A model generated the notes under the pieces. It had not been told where the DNA came from. It did no database searches and saw only the letters and a list, made by a program, of their open reading frames with translations. A DNA stretch of 64,000 nt from Clitopilus passeckerianus (lineage: Eukaryota > Basidiomycota > Agaricomycetes > Agaricales > Entolomataceae). Shown here piece by piece: positions 10,132-20,574 of the stretch (within the stretch, counting starts at the first letter, position 1; each line of letters opens with the position of its first letter). The DNA lies in contig CALYLX010000057.1 of the NCBI GenBank assembly GCA_944990035.1, positions 186,001 to 250,000 on the forward strand, in the 5' to 3' direction. The translations under genes and the position numbers were made by a program.

Positions 10132-11777
10132 ACCGACGACAAGCAAGATGGAATTTGATGCTATCCCAGTTTAACATCAAACTTGTACACACCCCTGGTG
10201 CAAAGATGATACAATCTGACGCACTATCTCGACGACCAGACCACATCCCAGGTGAAGACACCGACAACGAAGACATCATTCTCCTCCCCGACAAGCTCTT
10301 CCTTCGCTCAATTGACATTGAACTAAAGGACGAAATTGTACACAAGATGGTCAATGACAAACTGATTGTTGACGCCATTCGCACCGCCAAAGAAGACGGA
10401 CCCCCACCAATCCGATCAAACCTGGAAGACTGGAAATTTGACGATGGCATCTTGTACTACAAGGACAAGTGTGTGGTACCAGATGACGAAGACCTCCGAA
10501 GGAAGATAGTCCAACGTTATCACGATCTACCCAGCGCAGGACACCCTGGACAATTTGGGACACTGGAAAAAGTCCGGAAGGACTACTGGTGGCCAGGGAT
10601 GTCAGTGTTCATCAAGAACTTTGTGCAGGGCTGTGCAATGTGCCAGCAAATGAAAATCAATCGCCACCCCACCGCTCCACCATTAATGCCCATCAAATCC
10701 GAAACCACTAGGCCATTTTCGCTAGTGACGTACGATTTTCACACGGATCTCCCAGAGAGTGATGGTTTCGATAGCATTATGGCCGTGGTCGACCATGGAG
10801 CTACGAAGGGGGCAATTTTCATCCCTTGCACAAAGAAAATCGACGCCACAGGAACTGCAAACGCCTACATTGACAACGTTTACCGTCGCTTTGGACTTCC
10901 CGACAAAGGAATTTCAGACAGAGGACCTCAATTCGCCTCTAAAGTTTTCCAAGAAATGGGACGACTCCTTGGAATCAAGCTCAACATGAGCACCGCCTAC
11001 CACCCACAAACCGATGGTGCGACAGAAAGGATCAATCAGGAGATTGATGCCTATCTCCGCATCTTCTGTGCACAGAACCCCGAATCCTGGTCCAAATGGA
11101 TTACCACTCTAGAATTCTCCTACAACAGCCGAACACACTCTGTCACCAAACGAACCCCATTCTACCTAATGATGGGATACGAACCACCTGCACTCCCATC
11201 AGTTGCTCCCACTAGCAAAATTCCCGCAGTTGACAAACGGATCAAGGAACTTCTGCTAGCACGCGATGAAGCAAATGCTGCACATGCACTTGCTGCGCAA
11301 CGCATGGCAGAGAAGATCACACGACAGTTCACCCCATTCAAAGTCGGAGAAAAGGTGTGGTTAGAAGCCACAAATCTCAATCAAGGAAACATCTCCAAGA
11401 AACTAGCACCCAAACGAGAAGGACCCTTCAAGATACTTGAGGTAAAAGGACACCTGACCTATAAACTCGACCTGCCAAGACGATGGAAGATCCACCCGGT
11501 GATTCACGCGTCACTTCTCACCCGTTACATCTCCACCAAAGCGCATGGACCCAGCTTCTCTAAACCGCCACCTGACGAAATCGACGGAATAGAAGAATAC
11601 GAAATAGAAGCAATTGTGGCCCATCAGAAACAAGGCAAAGGGCGACACAGATACCTCGTAAAATGGAAGGGATGGCCATCAGCGGACAACGAATGGATGC
11701 CCGAGTCGGAACTGCGGAACGCCAGAAAATACTCACCGAGTATAAAAAGAGGAAGAAACTCACCTGACACCACATAG
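10096..11777 (+). CDS. pol: pol part 3: integrase with chromodomain
   Basis: An uninterrupted frame of more than 540 codons. It starts with the end of the RNase H region and LSRRPD, then the integrase zinc region (HDLPSAGH ... CAMC, about 10520-10645), the DDE core with Asp in [10 protein letters not shown] near 10730, Asp in ISDRGPQF near 10915 and Glu in TERINQE near 11025, a [12 protein letters not shown] C-terminal fold, and a chromodomain (about 11590-11720: [10 protein letters not shown] ... [19 protein letters not shown]). Stop TAG at 11775-11777. Integrase inserts the cDNA; the chromodomain of chromoviruses can direct insertion to chromatin marks. It has no start codon of its own as part of a polyprotein. 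Intact within this segment. Confidence 0.9.
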
Positions 11778-11805
11778 CAAACCCACTCACATCCACTATA
11801 TAACA

Positions 11806-12303
11806 ATGTCTCAAAATGCCTCTTCCTACGACCGCACCATCATCCGCAACACCTTCAAATCCGATACCGCTATTACGGCGCTCCGTACGCATACTGCCTG
11901 GAGCAGCAACGACAACCCTCTCACCGCTGTGGGAGAACAAGGAACCCTCTACCAAAACCGACGAACCGAAACTCGCAACGAAGTGGCTCGTCTGCGCCAC
12001 CAATTTGCGAAAACCACTGACGATCTTGATCAACTTTTGGACAAAGTTGATCGAGAAACGGAGGAGACCCTCACAGACCTCTTCTTTGCTATTGGAGGAA
12101 CAGCTTTCCTCGACGAATTCTTCCCCGAACGACAAAACTGGTTCAACAACCCAGAGGAGACAGACTTCGAAACCCTTGCCTCCAATCCCTGGGGGCCTGA
12201 GGAAAGTCAAGAAGAGGAAGTCACAATCCTCACTGCACGTCAAGTTTGCGGAACCCTACGAGCATTTCCTCCCGTCACCAATTTACACACCGCCGCAAAA
12301 TAA
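11806..12303 (+). CDS. Extra retroelement ORF3, acidic, unknown function
   Basis: This 165-codon ORF begins with ATG 29 bp after the pol stop and ends TAA at 12301. It opens MSQNASSYDRTIIRNTF, has a probable helical middle (RNEVARLRHQFAKTTDDLDQ) with charged heptad-like spacing, and an acidic C-terminal part. I recognise no family. It sits inside the element, between integrase and the 3' LTR, on the sense strand. Typical Tf1/sushi elements end after integrase, so this is an addition. It is not an envelope: no signal peptide or membrane segment is seen. It could be translated from a subgenomic or spliced RNA. An overlapping frame at 11816-12310 is also open but starts downstream and looks like a shadow. 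Confidence 0.55.
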   Translation: MSQNASSYDRTIIRNTFKSDTAITALRTHTAWSSNDNPLTAVGEQGTLYQNRRTETRNEVARLRHQFAKTTDDLDQLLDKVDRETEETLTDLFFAIGGTAFLDEFFPERQNWFNNPEETDFETLASNPWGPEESQEEEVTILTARQVCGTLRAFPPVTNLHTAAK

Positions 12304-12359
12304 AACATAACCCCTTCGTCAAAAAGAACAGAACGACAACAAGGAAAACATCAATCCCA

Positions 12360-12673
12360 ATGGCAAACCCTCCAACGCCATACCTCTCCGCATTCGAAAG
12401 CCCACCAGAGTCCGACTCACCAACGCTGGTGAACCTTCCCCCTCGACAGTATCGTCCCAGAAGGCGCCGCGCACCGGATACCTTGCCAACAGACCACCAC
12501 CACCCAGATGGTTCAGATGCTACATTTGTGGAGGCAGACACCGACAGTGTCATTGCTTTCGTTTTGTGTGTCGTCTGTGCCATCATCGTGGCCCAGGCCA
12601 TTACCCGGTTAGCTGCCCACAACGCTACCACAAGGGCATAGACCGTCACTTCTGGGGTAAAGGAAGGAATTGA
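12360..12673 (+). pseudogene. Extra retroelement ORF4, basic with Cys/His knuckles, frame-broken
   Basis: ATG at 12360 opens MANPPTPYLSAFESPPES and leads to an Arg-rich stretch RPRRRRAP. Somewhere between about 12440 and 12515 the frame moves by -1 and the second frame encodes FRCYICGGRHRQCHC and then CRLCHHRGPGHYPVSC, ending TGA at 12671-12673. The second block fits CX2CX6HX4C, a stretched zinc knuckle; the first is a shorter variant. This looks like a small nucleic-acid-binding protein of about 105 residues. The shift has the same sign as the breaks in gag and pol. A frame-0 reading instead gives a hydrophobic C-terminus without Cys/His spacing, which I consider the shadow. Confidence 0.45.
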
Positions 12674-12706
12674 AGTCAGGAGACTTCAACGATAGCGAGA
12701 GGGTAA

Positions 12707-13171
12707 TGTTATGATTTTGCTTACATGTTTCTCCTTACATACCCCGGCCCGCTTACCTATGCACGATTACTCACATATGCTGCGCATCACTGCGCATTTT
12801 TCATCTTTTTCCATGCTTACTCCGCATCTCTCACGATCGTGAGAGACTTATACCTTATCTGACTCTTTCTGACTCATGTACTTACTCATCATGCTGCGCA
12901 TGACTCATTACTTACTCAGCATGCTGCGCATGTGCTATATTTAGAACTACTAGATAGGTATATAAACCTGTACCATTTGGTCAAGGCTCCTCAGCTTGAC
13001 CTAGGCAATCTACCTAACTGCTTAGTTCTCTATTTCGCCTTTAAGTCCCTTGCTTCGTCAATCTCACCAGGTCGTCAGTACAGCCGCAGCTGCTGACAAA
13101 TCTCTGTCTTTGTTTATCAAAGACATCGAGCGTAAACAGTATTACCTAAGTTGTTAGGCTCTGCCTTAACA
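12707..13171 (+). repeat. 3' LTR
   Basis: 465 bp, same ends and contents as the 5' LTR, with the TATA box at 12959. No difference from the 5' LTR was seen when read side by side. Confidence 0.95.
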
Positions 13172-13176
13172 GCTAC
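13172..13176 (+). repeat. Target site duplication GCTAC (right)
   Basis: Directly follows the CA end of the 3' LTR and matches the five bases before the 5' LTR. Confidence 0.9.
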
Positions 13177-13234
13177 GGTTATGACCGGCCATAACCCATC
13201 ATGATCTCGGGATTTTTTTTCCGACACACGGGGC

Positions 13235-13795
13235 GTTCCTAACATTTAGTACGGCAGAAGACTCCCTGGAATGTGTCTACCGGCTCACTGAAGACTATTT
13301 CAACACAAGTTCCGACGACAAGACCGTCCTTATATCTTGGGTGAGTGCAACACACCGTTTTACGTACCTGATGAACCGGGACAGTTGACAAATTTATAGC
13401 GACACCGTGGTATACCAGGCATCGCACGCGCCCTCGGAGCCCGGAATAGTCCTAAGAAATGGGGGAAACAGTATGTTTAACCTCACTGGCCCCTGGATGG
13501 TTTGTTCTGCAGGATTTGACATGCATCCTCTGCTATAGCTACGACACTATTTGGACAATCCGCGATAGAACATTTGTGGACGTCACGAAACAGCACTGTC
13601 CTGGCCTTGACGACTTGGAAATTGCAAATGACGAGGATGAGGTTCAACATCGTCTTTGTGAGTTGGAGTGATTATGACGAGCGATTAAATCGGGTTTGCT
13701 GACTTTCGTACACATAGAGAGTACTTCCGTAGGAATGCAAGAGGTTGACCTTCGACCACTATCTTGGGGAGAACTCGTCGGATGACTAGGTTGTG
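13235..13795 (+). other. Possible degraded multi-exon gene, unknown
   Basis: Exon-like stretches with plausible splice sites follow each other: about 13250-13338 (reads TAEDSLECVYRLTEDYF), a GT-AG gap to 13399, a short basic exon (IPGIARALGARNSPKKW), then a stretch at about 13513-13671 (DLTCILCYSYDTIWTI). Joining them leaves phase conflicts and stops, so this is either decayed or wrongly modelled. No family recognised. Confidence 0.25.
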
Positions 13796-13941
13796 CTCTC
13801 TGGTGTGAGGCACCTCAAGTTATCGCTTTAGTAAACGAGACCACCCCATGGGATTATCGTTCAGTCGTCGAACATAGAAATAGTCTGTAGAGTAGTAAGT
13901 AAAGCAAGTTTCATGAGGACATAAAAACGATACCAAAACAT

Positions 13942-14456
13942 TCACGAAGAAAAGACGAATGGTGGTTGGTGGGGAAGCATTCTAATAAAGCGGGCAGACG
14001 GAGCAAGATTCCACTGGGCGCAGAGAGGTTTGTTATAGAAGTTTTGTTGCCTTTGGATGAAAGACAAATTCAGAACAATCAGTGCATCCGATGTTGTGCC
14101 ACAAACACGTACCTGGCGTTTACATGGAGGCCTAGTTGCAATGCCTGATTTTCCTCGTGACATGTGAAAGCTTTAGTCAAGCACAGCTTCCGTACGAGGT
14201 GAGTTTCGAAGGTTCTCTGGATCAAGCCCAAATCATCGTCAACCAGAAGCGCAATTGATTGGCTTGGAGAGCTTGGAGGGGTGTTCAGGTGGGAATCCGC
14301 CAGAGTGGGCGAGCAAGGAGGAGAGTCAGCGACGGAGGAGTCAGAACAGCACTCATCAAGAGCAACATGGTTTTGTGAGTATTGAGTTTGACCCAATGTT
14401 CCAGAAGTTTCAAATTCAATGCCGGCCATGGAGACGTCGATGTCCTGCGAAGCCAT
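13942..14456 (-). CDS. Small three-exon gene, unknown function
   Basis: On the minus strand, exons 14456-14196, 14144-14113 and 14050-13942 join in frame to about 133 residues. Introns are 51 nt (14145-14195) and 62 nt (14051-14112) with GT-AG ends; the first is a multiple of three, so retention would keep the frame. The N-terminal half is acidic and Ser/Pro-rich (SVADSPPCSPTLADS), the C-terminal part is LQLGLHVNAR followed by FYNKPLCAQWNLAPSARF and a TGA stop. I do not recognise a family. An ATG three codons into a longer open frame is taken as the start. Support comes from consistent phases only. Confidence 0.4.
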
Positions 14457-17261
14457 GGTAGTGGTTGGGTACAAACATGTTGTGAAGGCCTTGTCGCCTT
14501 CAGGTTATTCAACATCGGCGATTGACGTCGCATGGCGACCTTGAGGAAACCGCGAGTCAAGGTCCAGCCTGAAGAATCACTGTGAAAGATGAAAGGACTA
14601 CTACATATTGCTGTTCAATCAAATTGGACCAAAAACAATGGGTACTGTACAATATGCCCAGTTATATATGTACAGTAAAAGTCCGATTGAACGAAAAACC
14701 GTAGTAGCGAAACAAATATCTCTGAAGTAACCGAACGTCCTAGTTATGCCCGAAAACATGAAGTAAAGAACGACGGTAATGTATCAGACTCCCTGGACCT
14801 CATCATCTCCAACCTTGCCGGGCCAACCACGGCCATTGGGAGCCCCGTCAACATTCCTAGCACCGGCGTCCGCCTGGCATATCACCGTAACCGCTCAAGG
14901 TTCTGGTTTGCCGCCAATCTAGGTAATCCCCGTCACAACGATCCGCCCGTATTCCAAGCCCGCACTCTCAAGCTGAACCATCTGCTATTGTGTACTTGCA
15001 GGAGGAGTGAAAGAGGCGACAGCGGTTCTTTGAACGGGCCTAGTACCCAAGCGGTGCATGGTGAAAAAGCATTCAATGAATAGAAACCGTGCTCTCGCAG
15101 CGAAGGCAAGGAAAGGGTGTTCATATCCGACTACGATATGGCCCATGGTCGAGCGGCAGGAGGTGTTGTCGCCGAACCGAAAGTTGCCAGGTCTTCAGTA
15201 ATTTGACGTCTCACGTGCCCGGGAAAGCACCGGCTTGGAAGGTAGAGATACCCCAGCCATTGGTCGGATGTCGCAATGAGCTTCGAGTTTGGCATACTCC
15301 AGTCTGGATCCTGCACTAGCCCGGGTCCCATCCCACGAATCCTCTCGCCTCTCTGGCCCTATCTCTCACCAGAATTGATCCGTCAAAGGCTCTATGCCGA
15401 CAACACCGACTGCCGTACAATGTTGTCTGGGCCGAGGTGGAGAGCGAGGTGTGCCCTGGCTGGCATATGAAGAGCTGATGTCGGTTGCTCGCCTTGAGCA
15501 GGTCGACGAGGACATCATGCGGGATGTTTTCTTGTAGCACTTCTTCTACCCTGCTCGCTCTTCGTGTTGGTGTAGACCATTCCTTCAAACAACCCCACCA
15601 ACACCACCTATGATCAGCCTGGCCTTTCTTGCTGGGAAGGCGGAAGCCGTGGATTAAAGTAGGACAGATCGGGAATGAAATGATATTTCTGAGACCTTTC
15701 CAGAATTTGGCTCAGGCAGGAGGGGACATTATGGAGTGATGGAGAGGTTAGGAAGAGCAAAGTGCGCTTGGATGGCCCGTTTGCGATGGTGACAAAAGGT
15801 CGGAGGGGTGTTGGGTGCTAAGGAGGCCGAAGGTAAACCACTCTTGGCCCAGTCCGCCTGTCTGTGTTCTCGGGTAGCAACTGCGAGCTATTCGGATGCC
15901 GAATCATCCCGGGGTGGGGGAGCGAATGAACAATCGAAGCGGTGTATCTCAGCGCCTGAGATAGAAAGCGTCGAGGACACCAAAATGCTAGGAAGGAGTC
16001 TGGGGGTCATCGGCGTCGGTCCGCTTCCTAGTTCGTGGCGTCAAGACCATGTTGTTGATCTAAAACTCCTGCACCACCCGTCGTTGCTCAAGTGGGTTTG
16101 TAGGTTTATGAAGGTGATGTGGTATAGATAGACGCGTGGCTGTATTGATGTAAAATCCACCATGGACGATGAGAACACCTCTATTGGTGGCGACACCTCT
16201 TCTGATCTGACGACGGGTGAAGAAGCTGGACTGACGGGCGGTGAATGATCCAAGGACGATATACGGCGCTGAATGGCGGCGTTTCCGCAGGGGATGTAAC
16301 GACGGGCTTGACAAGCCTGTGGAGAGGTCGGTTCTCAGGGTAGGGTTTCGGAAACACAATTGTGAGTGGAAAATAGGAGCTTCTTTGACGTGCGGAAGTG
16401 AGAGATGACGGATCTGTTGAGACTTACGTGAGCCCAAAATGTAGGAATAAGAAAAATGAGGTGGTATTACTTTAGACAGTATCTTCAAGAGTGAGGAAGC
16501 AAGTAGAGCATAAAGGCGAGGGACCATTTGGATTAAGTTTTCCGTGCATTCTGGACTACTTCCGTGAATACGACCAATGTTGCGATTGTAGTCGGTTCGG
16601 GTACGGCTTGAAGGCCACCGGTAAGGTGGTCCCAAGATCATCTTTGCCTTCTTGGAAAAGCATTGCCGTCAATTTCGGGCAGTAGACGCTGAGTTCGATA
16701 TGTAAAATGAGTGAGGCTTGCAGTTTGAGGGATGTTGATGATAGTGGAGAGGAAGACAAAATCTTGAGGCTCAAGCGTGAGAAGGAAATCCTAGTGTGAT
16801 CTCTTCGCCGCAAGTCTTCAATTTAAAGGCTTCACGCTTCAAGCTCAAGTTTAACTTGACTCTTACTCCTCGGCACAACCTCAGCAGGGCGAGATTCTGG
16901 TGCCTTTCTCATTCGTTCAGCGTCGCCTTGTATTGTTCCTCATCATATAACTTCTATTTCCTTTATCTGCGTGGTATCTGCGTGCTGAGCTAGCCTTCGT
17001 TGCACTCCGGCCCAAAAACGGCGCAATCTGTCACGACACAGGACTGTTGGAAACACGGTCCGAGCTTGCATTATCCTCCTGCAGCTTCGTTTTTCTAAAA
17101 TCTGCTTGCAAACAAAGGAGGGTACTTATATCCCTGACTTGACGACCCCCTGTGGACGCTGGACCCTTGAACTCAACGGATAATCAATGAGGGTGACGTG
17201 ATGTTGGTGGTCTGAGACTCTGAGCTTGTATGTATACAAACTCCTGAAAATATACCGATCA
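14457..17261. other. 2.8 kb without a supportable gene
   Basis: Several overlapping ORFs occur on both strands, including a 193-codon minus-strand frame at 16060-16641, but none shows a family motif, consistent splicing or composition that separates it from shadows. The sequence is locally GC-rich and may hold gene relics. Confidence 0.3.
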
Positions 17262-18615
17262 TTAGAGGCGCCCAAAAAGCCTCCTCGGCTTGGCTATACT
17301 ACCAGTAGAATTCATTTGGCCAAGCGGTATTCGTGGCAGCTCCGTCTCAGGCGAAGACTCACGACTACTGTTGAAAAGCCCTCTATAAGCGGTTGTCTCC
17401 GTAATCAGCAAGCCAAGGTCAATGATTTCCTTCTGTATCAGGAGTGGCTCCTCGTTCTTTCCCACCCCAGTCTCGCATTCCACCCTTCCCAAAATTGACC
17501 TCAGAATCTCCCAAGCGCTTTGCGCTGTAGACTCGTCCTTTTTCAGCACCGCGTCATTTGCCATCCCTGCCTCCTTCCACACCCTTGTGAACTCATCCTC
17601 TGTCATCTTCCTCGCCCGTTCACGCCCCGCACAGTGCTGATTAATCCCTCCAACCCATCCTGTTGTCGCCCCAACCACTCTTTCCATAACCTCATTCTTG
17701 TTCCCCACCAACCCTTGCAACAATCCTGCCATCTTCCTCGCTCTCCCCTCGTGGAACTTCCGATCAGAAATATCATGAAGGTAAATCATCCCTCCCACTT
17801 TCATCCCGACGTAACACGAGGACACAAGCCAGACAGCAATCTTGCGCAATATATCAACATCACGAAGTTGATTGTCTTGAAATCCCGGTGTGTCGACGAG
17901 TAGGACGCGGCGGCCAACGAGATGAGGAAATCTGGATGATATGACTCTGGGATCAATGACAGCGTAGCAGATGTCTGTGGTGCAGGGTTCGATGCCATTT
18001 GCGGTCTGCATCTCCTCCATTCCAAGGATCTCGTTGATGAATGTGCTGCGACCCACTCCCGTCTTTCCTATTACTCTGCACGTAATTTATGGCTTTTAGT
18101 TCGTGTAATGGTTACTCATTCTCTCAGAAATTGACTTACGGGATGATAATGTCTGAAGGTTTCCCATCCTTCATAATCTCTCTCCGTGGGTCCTTGACCA
18201 ATCCCTTCTGACTCCTGCGAGGTTTCCATCCTTTTCTTTTTGGAAGAAAATCAGACTGTATCCGTATGAAGTTCGCCAAATTTCGAGTAGGAGTAGCATC
18301 GGCGCTGTTACTGGCATAATTTCCAGGTACAACACGTGAAGCACCACTTGTGTCTGGCAAAGACTCTTCTGCTTTCTCCTGCAAGTGTGAGTAAGTCTCA
18401 CGAAGATATGCTAGAATGAAGTTGGAACAGTGGCTTACGATTGTTTCCCCCTCATCAGTAGCCCCCAGGATGCCGCGTTCACCCGTTGCATGAAGATTAT
18501 CCAATGATTTAGCGACAAAATCCGGATGTTCCATTCTCAAGGAGGTGCTGTAAGGCAAAGTGTTTTCCGTGGTGTTCTCGGCCTGGCTCGTCAGAGCCCC
18601 AATTCCTAAATGCAT
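17262..18615 (-). CDS. G-domain (AIG1/dynamin-like GTP-binding) protein with altered motifs
   Basis: Minus-strand exons 18615-18439, 18378-18140 and 18075-17262 give about 409 residues; introns are 60 and 64 nt. The domain starts at about residue 137 with IIIPVIGKTGVGRSTFI, the P-loop region, then DTPGFQDNQLRDVDILRKIAVWL (G3 DTPG at about 200-203), then GMIYLHDISD, and ATTGWVGG at the G4 position. This matches the common mushroom family of G-domain proteins with the IYLHxIS motif. Two key points differ from the usual: the P-loop Lys is Arg (GKTGVGRS) and the G4 TTKW-like motif reads TTGW. Nucleotide binding may be weak or lost. The N-terminal 135 residues are low-complexity with a basic patch. 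The 60-nt first intron is a multiple of three. Confidence 0.7.
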
Positions 18616-19467
18616 CTACCTCAGTATTCACAAATCTCTCTGCAAGGTATTCACGCACGATTAGTGGGGGCAACTTGGGCTGATTGTGATTGATGGGATT
18701 TCGCTTCGGCAGGTGTACTGTGACCATCAACGGGATTTTGGAGTAGATCACTTGTATGTTGAGGAGGCGCTGGTGTGGCTTGAGTGGATGGTTTCTCACC
18801 GCCCTGCTGAGAAATAGGTCAGGCAAAGCCCTCTCCGGATGGCCTGCCAGATCCTCCGCTCCTGAATTCAGGCGTACAATTAGAGAATGCGGGTGTTCGA
18901 GTATGGAAGAAGCAGCTCACGTTGATCTGATACCATCGGAGGCTACGGGAGGTTTCGATGATCAACAGTGTATATTCGAGGTCCAGGAGACGCTCACAAT
19001 TTCTGGCTTGCCCCCATGGTAATCCTTCCCTGTCAGCAAATTGTCGACACTAATGTGCTGTGGAGGGGTTTTTTTGCAGAGGGGTTGCGCCCGGCGGGAC
19101 TTCTAAGTTCAACGCCGCCGTCCGCCATTGAATGCTGAGGGAATACTCGTGCTTTGTTGGTTGGTCCAGTGGTATCACTATCGTCGTCCTCATAAGGTTG
19201 CACCTGCGTTCCTGCATCTAGATATACTAGTAGCAAGTCTTCTAGGTGACATGTCATAGAACGTTGGGTCGAGGTTATTGAAGACTACAAAGGAAAAGAT
19301 CCACAATCTACAATAGGCTGCTTTAAACCTTAGTACGTACTATATCTAGCCTCATGCGGACTAAGTACACCTTAATGACAGGACCATAATTAGGGGTTCC
19401 CGAGAGGCTGGTTGGGCGTAAACATTCTGGCGTCGATCGATTTGATTACGGAAGGGGTAAGCAACAC
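18616..19467. other. Intergenic stretch between two minus-strand genes
   Basis: Only short ORFs are present. A minus-strand open stretch at 18627-18826 directly upstream of the G-domain gene is proline-rich and could be 5' leader or a missed exon. Nothing else is supported. Confidence 0.25.
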
Positions 19468-20574
19468 TTACTTGCTTGTACCGGGTGATTGTATGGTATG
19501 GACTCCTTCAGCCCCTTCGTCGGTTGCTGCAATGCTGAAGCTAGACGAACAGCGAGCACTGTAACTGGTCTTTGAGATCCACTCACTTTTTCTGCGATAA
19601 GATAAAACGTACCGTTCAACCCATTCTGAGGTGTCGTCGGGACGAATATTACCAGAGAAGTTACATCTAAGACACCGAATTACGTCAGGATCGCCTGAAA
19701 TCCCTCTGCGCGTTTGGCGATGATCCACAATAACGCTCAGTTGAATATCTTCCCCCCGTGAGATTGTGCGCTCCCACTCCTCTGGTCTAATTAACTCTGA
19801 CCCCCCTCGAACAAAGGCATTGAAACGTTCGGCTACATTGATATCCTCGGCCGGCAGTCCCTTGAATCTAGCACCCAGAACAATTACGAAGGTCCGTAAA
19901 CCGGTAAAGATTTTGATACCTCTGGTAAGCTGTGTTAAGTGGTAGCACTTAAGACTCGCCTTTCGGTCCGAGCATATGAACTGGGGTAATTGCCATTGAG
20001 TCCCGAAGACGTCGTCGATCTGGATCTGCTCCTCCCGAACCATACAACCGGGATCACTTTTCGAGGGTGCACATCTTGATGTCAGATATGAGTCAGATAG
20101 GCGACGGATAGAACAAATGAAAAGGGTGACTCACAAGTGTACGACAATTCGACCATGAGACCTTTCCAATTCCTTGCGAGCTTTTCTAATGGACTTCGTT
20201 TTGGGAAACCTCCACCAAAACCGCCGCCAGATCAAGTCGAAAACTTCTTTCCCCTTCCTTGGCTTTAGCTTCAATTTGTTGTGCTCAACGTGCAGTGATC
20301 GAGAAAATCCTTCTAGAATCAGCAGCATGTAATTGATCTCCTTAAGCACCTTCTTATTGCGACTGTCGCTGTTCAACTTGCCCCTGCTAACAAGATCGAT
20401 GAGTTTTGGGATGGCCACCTCTTGTATCTCTTGCAGAGCCTCAGCCAACACGGTGAACTCGGATGGTCGATCTATGAGGCTAACAAGTTCTTGGAGTTTT
20501 CCGGCCAGCTTGTTTACGTTGTTTGCCTTGAGCATGAGTTCAGAGGCGAGATCATCCCCTGAGCTTTGAATCAA
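19468..20574 (-). CDS. Helical N-terminal plus ubiquitin-like domain protein, start uncertain
   Basis: Two minus-strand exons join in frame across a 78-nt intron (20057-20134): about 20574-20135 and 20056-19468. The N-terminal part is helical (KANNVNKLAGKLQELVSL, then LAEALQEIQEVAIPKLIDL) and ends in a basic stretch. After the junction comes IQIDDVFGTQWQLPQFIC, and later RPEEWERTISRGEDIQLSVIVD, which resembles the ubiquitin-like fold (ULD_2-type, name from memory) found in fungal proteins behind a helical N-terminal region. An additional intron inside the domain near 19860-19915 is possible because this section does not match the usual spacing. The 5' end is unclear: the open frame starts without ATG and an acceptor-like CAG lies just before it. 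Such domains occur in fungal signalling and STAND-related proteins. Confidence 0.45.

Larger units (their letters stand above)
5959..13171 (+). mobile_element. Full-length Ty3/gypsy chromovirus (Tf1/sushi-like)
   Basis: The element is 7,213 bp with LTRs at 5959-6423 and 12707-13171, both 465 bp, starting TG and ending CA, and identical by eye. Order is gag (CCHC knuckle), protease, reverse transcriptase (YMDD), RNase H, integrase (zinc region and DDE core) and a C-terminal chromodomain, which makes it a Ty3-type chromovirus. Two further ORFs lie between integrase and the 3' LTR. The primer site is not tRNA-like but complementary to the predicted transcript 5' end, as in Tf1. Identical LTRs imply a recent insertion, yet the reading frame is broken several times by single-base losses. 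A purine-rich tract just before the 3' LTR (about 12690-12703) is a candidate polypurine tract. Confidence 0.95.

Noticed and set aside
11806..12303. ORF3 as an envelope gene
   Set aside because: No signal peptide, membrane anchor, Cys pairs or cleavage-type motif is seen.
11816..12310. Second open frame of 164 codons overlapping ORF3
   Set aside because: It has an ATG but starts inside ORF3, is rich in Pro/Thr/Ser as expected from an out-of-frame shadow, and has no motif. Its last 20 codons look a little more natural than ORF3's own end, so a frame break there cannot be excluded.
5959..13171. RIP-type decay (C to T) of the retroelement
   Set aside because: LTRs are identical and conserved codons lack transition-type stops; breaks are single-base losses.
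16060..16641. 193-codon minus-strand ORF
   Set aside because: No ATG context, motif or splice support; composition (Ser/Arg/Pro-rich) resembles other shadows in GC-rich relic sequence.
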